A DNA stretch of 5,427 nucleotides from Solirubrobacterales bacterium (lineage in GTDB: Bacteria; Actinomycetota; Thermoleophilia; Solirubrobacterales; 70-9), in contig JASLJO010000153.1 of the NCBI GenBank assembly GCA_030152505.1, positions 1-5,427 on the forward strand. The letters run 5' to 3'. Of this stretch, positions 1-5,427 are shown piece after piece. Each line of letters opens with the position of its first letter. The first letter of the stretch is position 1. The notes below the pieces were generated by a model. That model was not told where the DNA came from. It made no database searches and saw only the letters and a list, made by a program, of their open reading frames with translations. A program made the position numbers and the translations under genes.

Positions 1-1
1 C

Positions 2-382
2 GGCGGCTGGTTCCACAGCGGCGACATGGCCCGCGTCGACGAGGACGGCTACTTCTACATCGTCGACCGCAAGAAGGACCTGATCATCCGCGGCGGCTAC
101 AACGTCTACCCGCGCGAGGTCGAGGAGGTCCTCTACGAGCATCCGAAGATCCGCGAAGCCGCGGTCGTCGGCGTACCCCACGACGAGTGGGGCGAGGAGA
201 TCGGCGCCGCGGTCGTCCTCCACGAGGGTGAGGAGCTCGCTCCCGAGGAGGTCAGCGCCTACGTCAAGGACCGGATCGCCGCTTACAAGTACCCGCGCCT
301 CGTCTGGTTCATCGACGAGCTCCCCAAAGGCCCCACCGGCAAGATCCTCAAGCGCGAGATCGAGACGCCTGCGGCTGTGTGA
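2..382 (+). CDS. Acyl-CoA synthetase (AMP-forming, ANL superfamily), C-terminal part only
   Basis: This is the 3' end of a gene whose start lies before the window. The frame is open from base 2 and ends at a TGA, giving 126 residues. Enzymes of this family activate a carboxylic acid with ATP to an acyl-adenylate and then transfer the acyl group to CoA. The visible part has the conserved GWFHSGD core motif (A7; residues 2-8, Asp8 being the expected ribose-binding Asp), the hinge region IVDRKKDLIIRGGYNVYP (A8, residues 20-37), and the C-terminal PTGKILKRE motif (A10, residues 111-119), where Lys114 is the expected catalytic lysine for adenylation. The C-terminal domain therefore looks intact. 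The GGYNVYPREVEEVL form is typical of fatty-acyl or medium/long-chain acyl-CoA ligases, but the acyl-binding pocket is in the missing N-terminal domain, so chain length cannot be read. It lies 97 bp upstream of the R2-like oxidase gene on the same strand and may be co-transcribed with it. Confidence 0.93.
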   Translation, partial: GGWFHSGDMARVDEDGYFYIVDRKKDLIIRGGYNVYPREVEEVLYEHPKIREAAVVGVPHDEWGEEIGAAVVLHEGEELAPEEVSAYVKDRIAAYKYPRLVWFIDELPKGPTGKILKREIETPAAV

Positions 383-427
383 CCGACGTCAAGTAAGGCA
401 AACTGGCTGGCTGGCCAGGATCGCGGT

Positions 428-446
428 AGGCTGATTCACTCAGCCT
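428..446. promoter_or_regulatory. 7-bp inverted repeat between acyl-CoA ligase and oxidase genes
   Basis: AGGCTGA (428-434) and TCAGCCT (440-446) are a perfect inverted repeat around a 5-base loop, TTCAC. It is 46 bp past the ligase stop and 33 bp before the oxidase start. No T-run follows it, so it is not a classical intrinsic terminator. It could be an operator or a weak RNA hairpin. Just upstream, 403-418 holds three CTGG units ending in the palindrome CTGGCCAG (411-418), which could also be a protein-binding site. I could not identify a convincing -35/-10 pair. The role is inferred from position only. Confidence 0.35.
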
Positions 447-468
447 GGCGCATCCGCGCCCGAACCTT

Positions 469-474
469 GAGGAG
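469..474 (+). promoter_or_regulatory. Shine-Dalgarno site of the R2-like oxidase gene
   Basis: GAGGAG ends 5 nt before the ATG at 480. This is a strong match at a normal spacing, and it fixes the start of the oxidase gene. Confidence 0.8.
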
Positions 475-479
475 AAGAG

Positions 480-1766
480 ATGAGCGTCGCGTCCCAGAGC
501 CTGATGGACAACATCACCTACGAGGATCTCTACAAGCGCTGGGAGCAGGGGAACTGGAGCGCGTATGACCTCGATTTCTCCGAGGATCGCGCCGGTTGGG
601 AGGCACTGAGCGACATCCAGCGCCGCTCGGCGATGTGGATCTACTCGATGTTCTACTACGGCGAGGACCGGGTGGCCGACACGCTCGCTCCGTACATCAA
701 CGCCGCGCCGACCGAGGAGCAGTCCTACTTCCTCGCCACCCAACAGGTCGACGAGGTCCGCCATTCGATCTTCTTTCATCGCTTCTTCAAGGAGGTGATC
801 GGGGTCGGCGGCGACTCGATCCAGCAGACCCTCTCCTCGACGATGCCGCAACTCAACTGGGGCTACCGCGGTATCTTCGACCGGCTCGACCTGATGGCCG
901 AGGAACTGCGCAAGGACCGCTCGCTGCCCAAGTACGCGCAGGCGATCACCCTCTACCACCTGATCGTCGAGGGCAGCCTCGCCCAGCCCGGGCAGCACTT
1001 CATCGAGGACTTCTTCTCCTCCGAAGAGACGATGCCGGGCTTCAGCGCGGGCATGGCCAACGTCTCCAAAGACGAGCAGCGCCACATCGGCTTCGGCGTC
1101 AAGGTCCTCTCCGAACTGCTCGGCGAAGGGCACCCGGGTTGGGAGGAGAACCGGGCTGCGGTCACCGAGCTTCTACGCGAAACGCTGCCCTACGGGCCGG
1201 CGGTGTTCTACCCGCCGGGGATGGACCGCGAATACACCGAGTGCTACGGCTTCTCACTCGAGGACATCTTCTCCTTCGGGCTGAAGCTGATCCGCCAGCG
1301 CTGGCGCACGATCGGCTACCCGACCGAGGAGATGCCGCCCGGCGTCTTCCCCTTCGATCCCGAGGCCTCCGAGGAGGAGGTCGCGGCGCGCCAGGTGAAG
1401 CTGATGGAAGCCGGCGTGCTCGGCCCGCCCGACGGCCCATCGCCCGACACCTCAACGGAGACCCAGCGCCTCTACTTCGACGTCGTCAAGCGCGCCGCCA
1501 ACACGAAGGCCGCCAACGGCACGCCGCTGGTCTACCAGTGGCGCTTCAGCGACGCCGATCCCTGGCATCTGACGATCGACAACGGCTCCACCAGGGCCGA
1601 GCCGGGCGAGGCGCCCAACCCGACCGTGACCCTGGAGGCGGCCTGGGCGGACTTCGTCGCCATGGGCAAGCCCGAAGCGAGTCCGCTGAAGATGATCGTT
1701 AGCCGGCGGATTCGCCCCCGCGGCAAGCTGCGCGAGATCGCGCGCATGCGCAAAGTCTTCGGCTAG
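480..1766 (+). CDS. R2-like ligand-binding oxidase (R2lox-type) fused to a C-terminal SCP2-like lipid-binding domain
   Basis: The protein has 428 residues; the start is set by the GAGGAG site 5 nt upstream. Residues ~10-285 form a ferritin-like helical domain with the six metal ligands of the ribonucleotide reductase R2 fold: Glu62, Glu92-x-x-His95 (DEVRH), Glu164, and Glu199-x-x-His202 (DEQRH). The first ligand is Glu, as in R2lox, not Asp as in most R2. Val65 (ligand+3) and Tyr159 (ligand-5) fall at the same offsets as the Val and Tyr that form the ether crosslink in characterised Mn/Fe R2lox proteins such as M. tuberculosis Rv0233. The R2 radical Tyr (His+4) is Phe99, and no reductase large-subunit gene is visible, so a role in nucleotide reduction is unlikely. 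After a Pro-rich linker (~312-325), residues ~326-427 resemble an SCP2 sterol/lipid-carrier domain (motifs WHLTIDNG, PTVTLEAAWADFVAMGK, SPLKMIVSRRIRPRGKL). Known R2lox proteins are about 300 residues, so the extra length is this domain. It is probably a soluble cytosolic oxidase acting on a fatty-acyl or other lipid ligand; no signal peptide is seen. Databases may label it ribonucleotide reductase subunit beta. The substrate is unknown. Confidence 0.85.
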   Translation: MSVASQSLMDNITYEDLYKRWEQGNWSAYDLDFSEDRAGWEALSDIQRRSAMWIYSMFYYGEDRVADTLAPYINAAPTEEQSYFLATQQVDEVRHSIFFHRFFKEVIGVGGDSIQQTLSSTMPQLNWGYRGIFDRLDLMAEELRKDRSLPKYAQAITLYHLIVEGSLAQPGQHFIEDFFSSEETMPGFSAGMANVSKDEQRHIGFGVKVLSELLGEGHPGWEENRAAVTELLRETLPYGPAVFYPPGMDREYTECYGFSLEDIFSFGLKLIRQRWRTIGYPTEEMPPGVFPFDPEASEEEVAARQVKLMEAGVLGPPDGPSPDTSTETQRLYFDVVKRAANTKAANGTPLVYQWRFSDADPWHLTIDNGSTRAEPGEAPNPTVTLEAAWADFVAMGKPEASPLKMIVSRRIRPRGKLREIARMRKVFG

Positions 1767-1771
1767 GCGAG

Positions 1772-3178
1772 CTAGGAGATCGGCGGCCGACGGACTGCCC
1801 AGGGGCGCTCGGACTCCATCTGGGCAGCTAGTGAGAGGAGGGTCGCCTCGTCGCCGGGGCGACCGACGATCTGGACCGCCAGGGGCATGCCATCGGCGGC
1901 GAAGCCGGCCGGCACCGACATCGCCGGGTTGCCAAGGTGGTTCCAGGGGACGCAGAAGGGATAGAAGCGACTCATGCCAAGGACGGTGCGCAGCGCACCG
2001 CATCCCTCCCAGCGACGAACCGGTAGCGCCGTTCCCCCCATCACCGGCGTCATCAACACGTCGTGGCTGTCGAAGATCGCGTTAACGCGGGCGGCGTCGG
2101 CGGCCTCTGCCCTCTTTGCCTGGGCATAGAGGGCCTCCGGAATCAGGTTGCCGAGGCGGGCGAAGCCGCGAGTGCGGCGTTCGAGTCGCTCCGGATACGG
2201 GACGCGGGCGGCGTCTTCGGCAATGCCGCGCAGGTAACGAGGGGTGATGTTGTTGCCGATCCCTCCCCAGGCTGGATCGCGCTGCTCGACCTCGTGGCCG
2301 AGCGAGCACAGCAGCTCGGCAGTGTCGGCGACGGCGCCCCTGGCGACCTCGTTGACGGTCGGCGGCGCGGCGGCGCGGGGCGGCGCCGTCGACCAGGCGA
2401 CGCGCAACCTGCCCGGCGGGGCGCCGGCAGCCTCAGTGAAGCTGCGCTCTGGCGCAGGGGGCGCGCCCGGCTCCCGCGAACCGCCGCTGACGACGTCGAG
2501 CCAGAGAGCCGAGTCGCGGACGTTGCGGCTGACGCAGTTGTAGGCAGAGAGGCCGTTCCAGTGCTCGAGGTCGGGCGCAAGGGAAACGCGACCGCGTTGC
2601 GGTTTGAGTCCGAACAGTCCACAGCAGGCGGCCGGGATGCGGATCGAGCCGGCGCCGTCGGTGGCGAGCGCGATCGGCGCCAGTCCGGCCGCCACCGCGG
2701 CCGCGCTGCCCCCACTCGACCCGCCCGGCGTACGCTGCGGGTCCCACGGGTTGCGGGTCACTCCCCAGGTCGCCGTCTCGGTGAAGCCGCATATCGCCAG
2801 CTCCGGCAGCGTGGTCTTGCCGATCAGAATCGCCCCGGCCTCGCGCAGACGGGCCACGATCGCGCTGTCCGCCTTGACCGGCTCGACGAAGCCGTCGGTG
2901 CCGTAGGTGGTCACGTCCCCCGCCACGTCGACGCAGTCCTTGATCGCCACCGGCACGCCCAACAGCGGCCGCTCCTCACCCGCCCTCAGACGGGCCTCCG
3001 CCTGGTCTGCTTCGAGCAACGCTTTCTCGGCGAAGACCACATGGAACGAGTTCAGCTGCGGATCGAGCCGCGCGATCCGGCCGAGGCAGAGCTGCACCAG
3101 CTCACGCGGCGAAACCTCCCCCGCCCGCACCATCTCCGCCTGCCGCACCGCTCCCGCGAATGCCAGCTCATCGGTCAC
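1772..3178 (-). CDS. Amidase-signature family hydrolase (GatA-like fold)
   Basis: A 468-residue protein of the amidase signature family, which hydrolyses amide bonds with a Ser-cisSer-Lys triad. The triad is visible: Lys80 in GVPVAIKD, Ser154 in the Gly/Ser loop PGGSSGGSAAA (151-161), and the nucleophile Ser178 in TDGAGSIRIPA. The 24-residue gap between the two serines is the family spacing. The length is normal for a stand-alone amidase. No gatB or gatC lies in the window and the C-terminal part is not clearly GatA, so a tRNA amidotransferase role is not supported; the substrate is unknown. The start is a GTG at 3176-3178; the frame is closed by a TAA five codons upstream, and the N-terminus (SPRELVQLCLGRI) fits the family from there. 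No Shine-Dalgarno site is visible. The gene runs in the same direction as the MMPL gene, downstream of it, and converges on the oxidase gene with 5 bp between the stop codons. It is probably cytosolic, as no signal peptide is seen. Confidence 0.93.
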   Translation of the reverse strand: MTDELAFAGAVRQAEMVRAGEVSPRELVQLCLGRIARLDPQLNSFHVVFAEKALLEADQAEARLRAGEERPLLGVPVAIKDCVDVAGDVTTYGTDGFVEPVKADSAIVARLREAGAILIGKTTLPELAICGFTETATWGVTRNPWDPQRTPGGSSGGSAAAVAAGLAPIALATDGAGSIRIPAACCGLFGLKPQRGRVSLAPDLEHWNGLSAYNCVSRNVRDSALWLDVVSGGSREPGAPPAPERSFTEAAGAPPGRLRVAWSTAPPRAAAPPTVNEVARGAVADTAELLCSLGHEVEQRDPAWGGIGNNITPRYLRGIAEDAARVPYPERLERRTRGFARLGNLIPEALYAQAKRAEAADAARVNAIFDSHDVLMTPVMGGTALPVRRWEGCGALRTVLGMSRFYPFCVPWNHLGNPAMSVPAGFAADGMPLAVQIVGRPGDEATLLSLAAQMESERPWAVRRPPIS

Positions 3179-3193
3179 AGCGCAAGGGTATTA

Positions 3194-3213
3194 GGGCCTG
3201 TCCCGGTAGGGCT
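3194..3213 (+). repeat. Left terminal inverted repeat of the MITE-like element
   Basis: Twenty bases that match the reverse complement of 3286-3305 at 19 of 20 positions. With the flanking A at 3193 and T at 3306 the match extends to 20 of 21. Confidence 0.85.
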
Positions 3214-3285
3214 GGAACGTCTTGTACTTTTTCGTCGACTGCATAGAGCGATTGCTGACCCCACAGCTCGAAAAAGTTAAGTGGA

Positions 3286-3305
3286 AGCCCTACCGGGACG
3301 GGCCC
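3286..3305 (-). repeat. Right terminal inverted repeat of the MITE-like element
   Basis: Partner of the left repeat. It ends directly next to the stop codon of the MMPL gene (TCA on the plus strand, TGA on the gene strand), so the element abuts that gene without changing its coding sequence. Confidence 0.85.
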
Positions 3306-5427
3306 TCAAGCCTCGGCGGGCTCGGGCTCGTGGACGCCGGTGTCGAAAGCGAAGTCGGGAAGCAGCCGATCGAGCCAGGAGGGCATCCACCAGTTCCAGT
3401 CGCCGAGCAGCTTCATCGCCGCTGGCACCAGGATCAACCGCACCAGCGTCGCGTCGAGGGCGATCGCCACCGCGCAGCCAAGGCCCAGCTCCTTGATCGA
3501 GGGGACGCCGGTGAGGACGAATACGGAGAAGACGCAGGTCATGATCAGCGCCGCTGAGGAGATCGTGCGGGCGCTGGTCGAGAGGCCTTCGGTGACCGCG
3601 CGCTCGTTGTCGCCGTGCTCCATGTAGTGCTCGCGGATGCGCGACATGAGGAAGACCTCGTAGTCCATCGAGAGGCCGAAGACGACGGCGAAGATCAGCG
3701 GCACGTTGATCGTGTCGAGCGCGCCCTGGCTTTCGAAGCCGAGCAGGCTGTCGAACCAGCCCCACTGGAAGATCGCGACGAGGACGCCGAAGGCCGCGCC
3801 GATCGAGAGCAGGTTCATCAGCACCGCCTTCAGCGGCAGGAGCAATGAGCGCAGCATCGCCATCAGGACGAGGAAGCTGAGCGCAAGGACGAAGAGGACG
3901 ATCTTCCACATCGAGCCGCTGATCAGCACGCGCACGTCGTGGCCGCGTGCGGTTTCACCGCCGACGTCGACCGTGGCGACCCGCCCCAGCCTGGTTGACG
4001 GCACGATCGGGTCGCGCAGCCGTTCGACCAGGGCGATCGCCGCGTCGGACTCGCTCGGCGCGCTCGGCGTCGCCTGGATCAGAGCACTGTCCCCGGCGAA
4101 GGACGGTGGGGCGACCGAGGCGACTCCCGGCGTCGCTTCGAGCCGACGCACGAAGGAGGCCGTTGCGGCTCGCTCTTCCCGGGTCCCGGCGTGGCTGTCG
4201 AAGGAGGCGATTACCTGCACCGGATCGGTGCCGCCGCCGAGCTGCTTCGAGGCCAGTTCGTTGCCGACGCGGACATCGCTGTCCTTGGGGAACTGGCTCA
4301 GCGCCTGCGTGCCGGTGGTCAGCGAGAGGACCGGGATGGCCAGGAAGAGGAGGACGCCGCTGACCCCGATCACCGCCGTCCAGGGTCGGGCCATGATGTT
4401 CGAGGTCCACCTCGCCCAGAAGGCCGACTCAGTGCCGGCCGACCGCTCGGGCCGCCGAAAGACACGCCGCCTGAAGAAGCGCAGGACACGGGCCACAACT
4501 CCACCCGGCAGGACCCGGTCGCCGAGCATGGCGATCAGAGCCGGCAATAGGGTCGTTGCAGCAAGGATCGAGATGGCGACGACGGTCATCGCGCCGAGGG
4601 CCATCGAACGCAGCGCCTGGTTGTCGACCATCCACAGCCCGGCCAGGGAGACGATGACCGCAAGGCCAGAGAAGGTCACCGCGAGCCCCGAGGTCGAGAG
4701 TGCCTCGGCGCGGGCGTCGTCGCAACCGCGGCCGGCGGCGCGCTCCTCGCGGTAGCGGGCGAGGATGAACAGCGAATAGTCGATCGCCACGCCGATGCCG
4801 ATCATCGATGCCATGTTGGTGACGAACACCGAGGTGTTCATCTGCAGGGAGATGAAGTAGATCAGCGCGCCGGTGACGATCACGCTGACGAAGCCCAGCG
4901 TCAGCGGCAGCGCGGCGGCGGCGAGCGAGCCGAAGACGACGAGCAGGATGATCGCCACGATCGGGAAGCCGCCCGCCTCGGCCTCGGAGAGGTCCTTCTT
5001 GGAGAGCTCCTGCATCCCCGCCCAGATCGTCGGCTGGCCGGCCATATAGGTGAGGACGCCGCCCCGCGTCGTGCCGGGATCGAGGTCTTCGCGCAGGGTC
5101 GCAGCCGAGTCGATCAGCTCATCGCCGGAGAGGTTGCTGCGCAGCGGCAGCATCGCCACGCCCCCGTCGTGCAGCTGCGTGACCGCGCGCCTTGCCACGG
5201 CGGGCGGCAGGGTGACGTCGTCGACCCCGGCGACGGCGCGACGCACCCGGGTGACCGCCGCCCCCTCCGCGGCCACACCCACGCCGGGGCTCGCCTTCAA
5301 GAGGACCGCGATCCCGTCCGACTCGCCACCGAATTCGCTCTGCAGCGATTCGCTGACCGCCTTCGACTGGCTGCCCGGGACGTCGAAGCCGCCGCCGGTG
5401 AGATGTTCGGTCTGACGCGCGGCGAAG
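3306..5427 (-). CDS. MMPL/RND-family transporter, N-terminus beyond the window
   Basis: The frame is open to the window edge (first full codon 5424-5426) and gives 706 residues; numbering here starts there. MMPL proteins are proton-driven RND exporters of lipids, lipid conjugates or drugs across the cytoplasmic membrane. The window begins just after the expected first membrane helix (TEHLTGGGFDVPGSQS, residues 6-21). A first extracytoplasmic domain spans ~1-150, five helices ~152-300, a cytosolic loop with basic residues ~305-340, a helix ~348-369, a second extracytoplasmic domain ~370-505, and the last five helices ~507-672. Both Asp-Tyr pairs of the MmpL3-type proton relay are present: Asp216-Tyr217 in GVAIDYSLFILARYREE and Asp588-Tyr589 in GLSMDYEVFLMSR. 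The short acidic tail has no long C-terminal domain. A TTG at 5298-5300 could be taken for a start, but conserved family sequence continues upstream, so the true start is outside the window. The amidase gene lies downstream on the same strand. The cargo is unknown; a hydrophobic compound is likely from the family. Confidence 0.94.
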   Translation of the reverse strand, partial: FAARQTEHLTGGGFDVPGSQSKAVSESLQSEFGGESDGIAVLLKASPGVGVAAEGAAVTRVRRAVAGVDDVTLPPAVARRAVTQLHDGGVAMLPLRSNLSGDELIDSAATLREDLDPGTTRGGVLTYMAGQPTIWAGMQELSKKDLSEAEAGGFPIVAIILLVVFGSLAAAALPLTLGFVSVIVTGALIYFISLQMNTSVFVTNMASMIGIGVAIDYSLFILARYREERAAGRGCDDARAEALSTSGLAVTFSGLAVIVSLAGLWMVDNQALRSMALGAMTVVAISILAATTLLPALIAMLGDRVLPGGVVARVLRFFRRRVFRRPERSAGTESAFWARWTSNIMARPWTAVIGVSGVLLFLAIPVLSLTTGTQALSQFPKDSDVRVGNELASKQLGGGTDPVQVIASFDSHAGTREERAATASFVRRLEATPGVASVAPPSFAGDSALIQATPSAPSESDAAIALVERLRDPIVPSTRLGRVATVDVGGETARGHDVRVLISGSMWKIVLFVLALSFLVLMAMLRSLLLPLKAVLMNLLSIGAAFGVLVAIFQWGWFDSLLGFESQGALDTINVPLIFAVVFGLSMDYEVFLMSRIREHYMEHGDNERAVTEGLSTSARTISSAALIMTCVFSVFVLTGVPSIKELGLGCAVAIALDATLVRLILVPAAMKLLGDWNWWMPSWLDRLLPDFAFDTGVHEPEPAEA

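Larger units (their letters stand above)
3194..3305. mobile_element. MITE-like 112-bp inverted-repeat element between MMPL and amidase genes
   Basis: The ends are 20-bp inverted repeats: GGGCCTGTCCCGGTAGGGCT at 3194-3213 and its complement at 3286-3305, with one mismatch (T at 3199 against G at 3300), which would still pair as G-U in plus-strand RNA. A second perfect 9-bp inverted pair, ACTTTTTCG (3226-3234) and CGAAAAAGT (3269-3277), lies inside. The flanks are TTA (3191-3193) and TCA (3306-3308), both of the TNA form used as a 3-bp target duplication by some IS5-family groups, though the two copies differ at one base. The 72-bp core is about 47% GC by hand count, clearly lower than the surrounding genes. 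It carries no credible coding sequence and no transposase, so if mobile it would be non-autonomous. It could instead be a large RNA hairpin acting as a terminator or attenuator, or the remnant of a deleted IS. The assignment as a transposable element is inference. Confidence 0.55.

Noticed and set aside
348..1133. A 261-codon open frame on the minus strand opposite the oxidase gene
   Set aside because: It overlaps the start of a clearly real gene and the end of the ligase gene, has no recognisable motif and shows the composition of an antisense shadow.
596..1702. A 368-codon plus-strand frame inside the oxidase gene
   Set aside because: It is an out-of-frame reading of the oxidase gene, dominated by Arg, Pro and Gly with no domain pattern.
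480..1766. Ribonucleotide reductase small subunit (NrdB/NrdF)
   Set aside because: The metal ligands are shared, but the radical Tyr position is Phe99, the first ligand is Glu, the Val/Tyr crosslink pair is present, the C-terminal radical-transfer tail is replaced by another domain, and no large subunit is nearby.
1772..3178. Glutamyl-tRNA(Gln) amidotransferase subunit A (gatA)
   Set aside because: The triad is shared across the whole amidase family. No gatB or gatC is nearby and the C-terminal half is not distinctive of GatA, so only the family can be assigned.
2063..3280. A 405-codon open frame on the plus strand opposite the amidase gene
   Set aside because: The minus-strand amidase has a full catalytic triad and normal length. 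The plus-strand frame is low-complexity, rich in Arg/Gly/Ala, and arises from GC-rich codon bias.
3222..3557. A short open frame starting inside the inverted-repeat element, considered as an element-encoded protein
   Set aside because: It starts with TTG without a ribosome site and mostly overlaps the MMPL gene antisense. No transposase motif is present.
3706..4755. A 349-codon plus-strand frame opposite the MMPL gene
   Set aside because: It is Ser/Arg/Thr-rich shadow sequence, while the opposite strand encodes well-conserved MMPL helices with both Asp-Tyr pairs.
5298..5300. TTG as the start codon of the MMPL gene
   Set aside because: The frame stays open to the window edge and the upstream residues (TEHLTGGGFDVPGSQS) match the conserved start of the first MMPL loop, so the gene begins beyond the window.

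Overview
The window is GC-rich DNA with four protein genes, two of them cut by the window edges, and one short inverted-repeat element. The high GC content, GTG start, Actinobacteria-style MMPL transporter and R2-like oxidase gene suggest a high-GC Gram-positive (Actinomycetota, possibly a Thermoleophilia/Solirubrobacterales-type soil lineage). That placement is an inference from gene content and style and was not tested by any search.

Layout: (1) positions 2-382, plus strand: the C-terminal lobe of an AMP-forming acyl-CoA synthetase. (2) 383-479: a short intergenic stretch with a 7-bp inverted repeat and a good Shine-Dalgarno site. (3) 480-1766, plus strand: a 428-residue two-domain protein. 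Its N-terminal part is a di-metal ferritin-like oxidase with all six ligands of the ribonucleotide-reductase-R2 fold and the Val/Tyr pair that forms the ether crosslink in R2-like ligand-binding oxidases (R2lox). Its C-terminal ~100 residues look like an SCP2-type lipid-binding domain. (4) 1772-3178, minus strand: an amidase-signature hydrolase, convergent with the oxidase gene and only 5 bp from it. (5) 3194-3305: a 112-bp MITE-like element with 20-bp terminal inverted repeats and TNA-type flanks. (6) 3306 to the window edge, minus strand: an MMPL/RND-family membrane transporter lacking its N-terminus.

How the parts may fit together: the acyl-CoA ligase, the lipid-binding-domain oxidase and the MMPL exporter all point to fatty-acid or lipid chemistry. 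R2lox proteins of known structure hold a long-chain fatty acid next to the metal site, so a fused lipid-carrier domain could deliver or accept the substrate. The amidase is transcribed in the same direction as the MMPL gene and downstream of it. Removing the inverted-repeat element in silico leaves the two genes 12 nt apart, which suggests an operon that was later split. The substrate of every one of these proteins is unknown from sequence alone.
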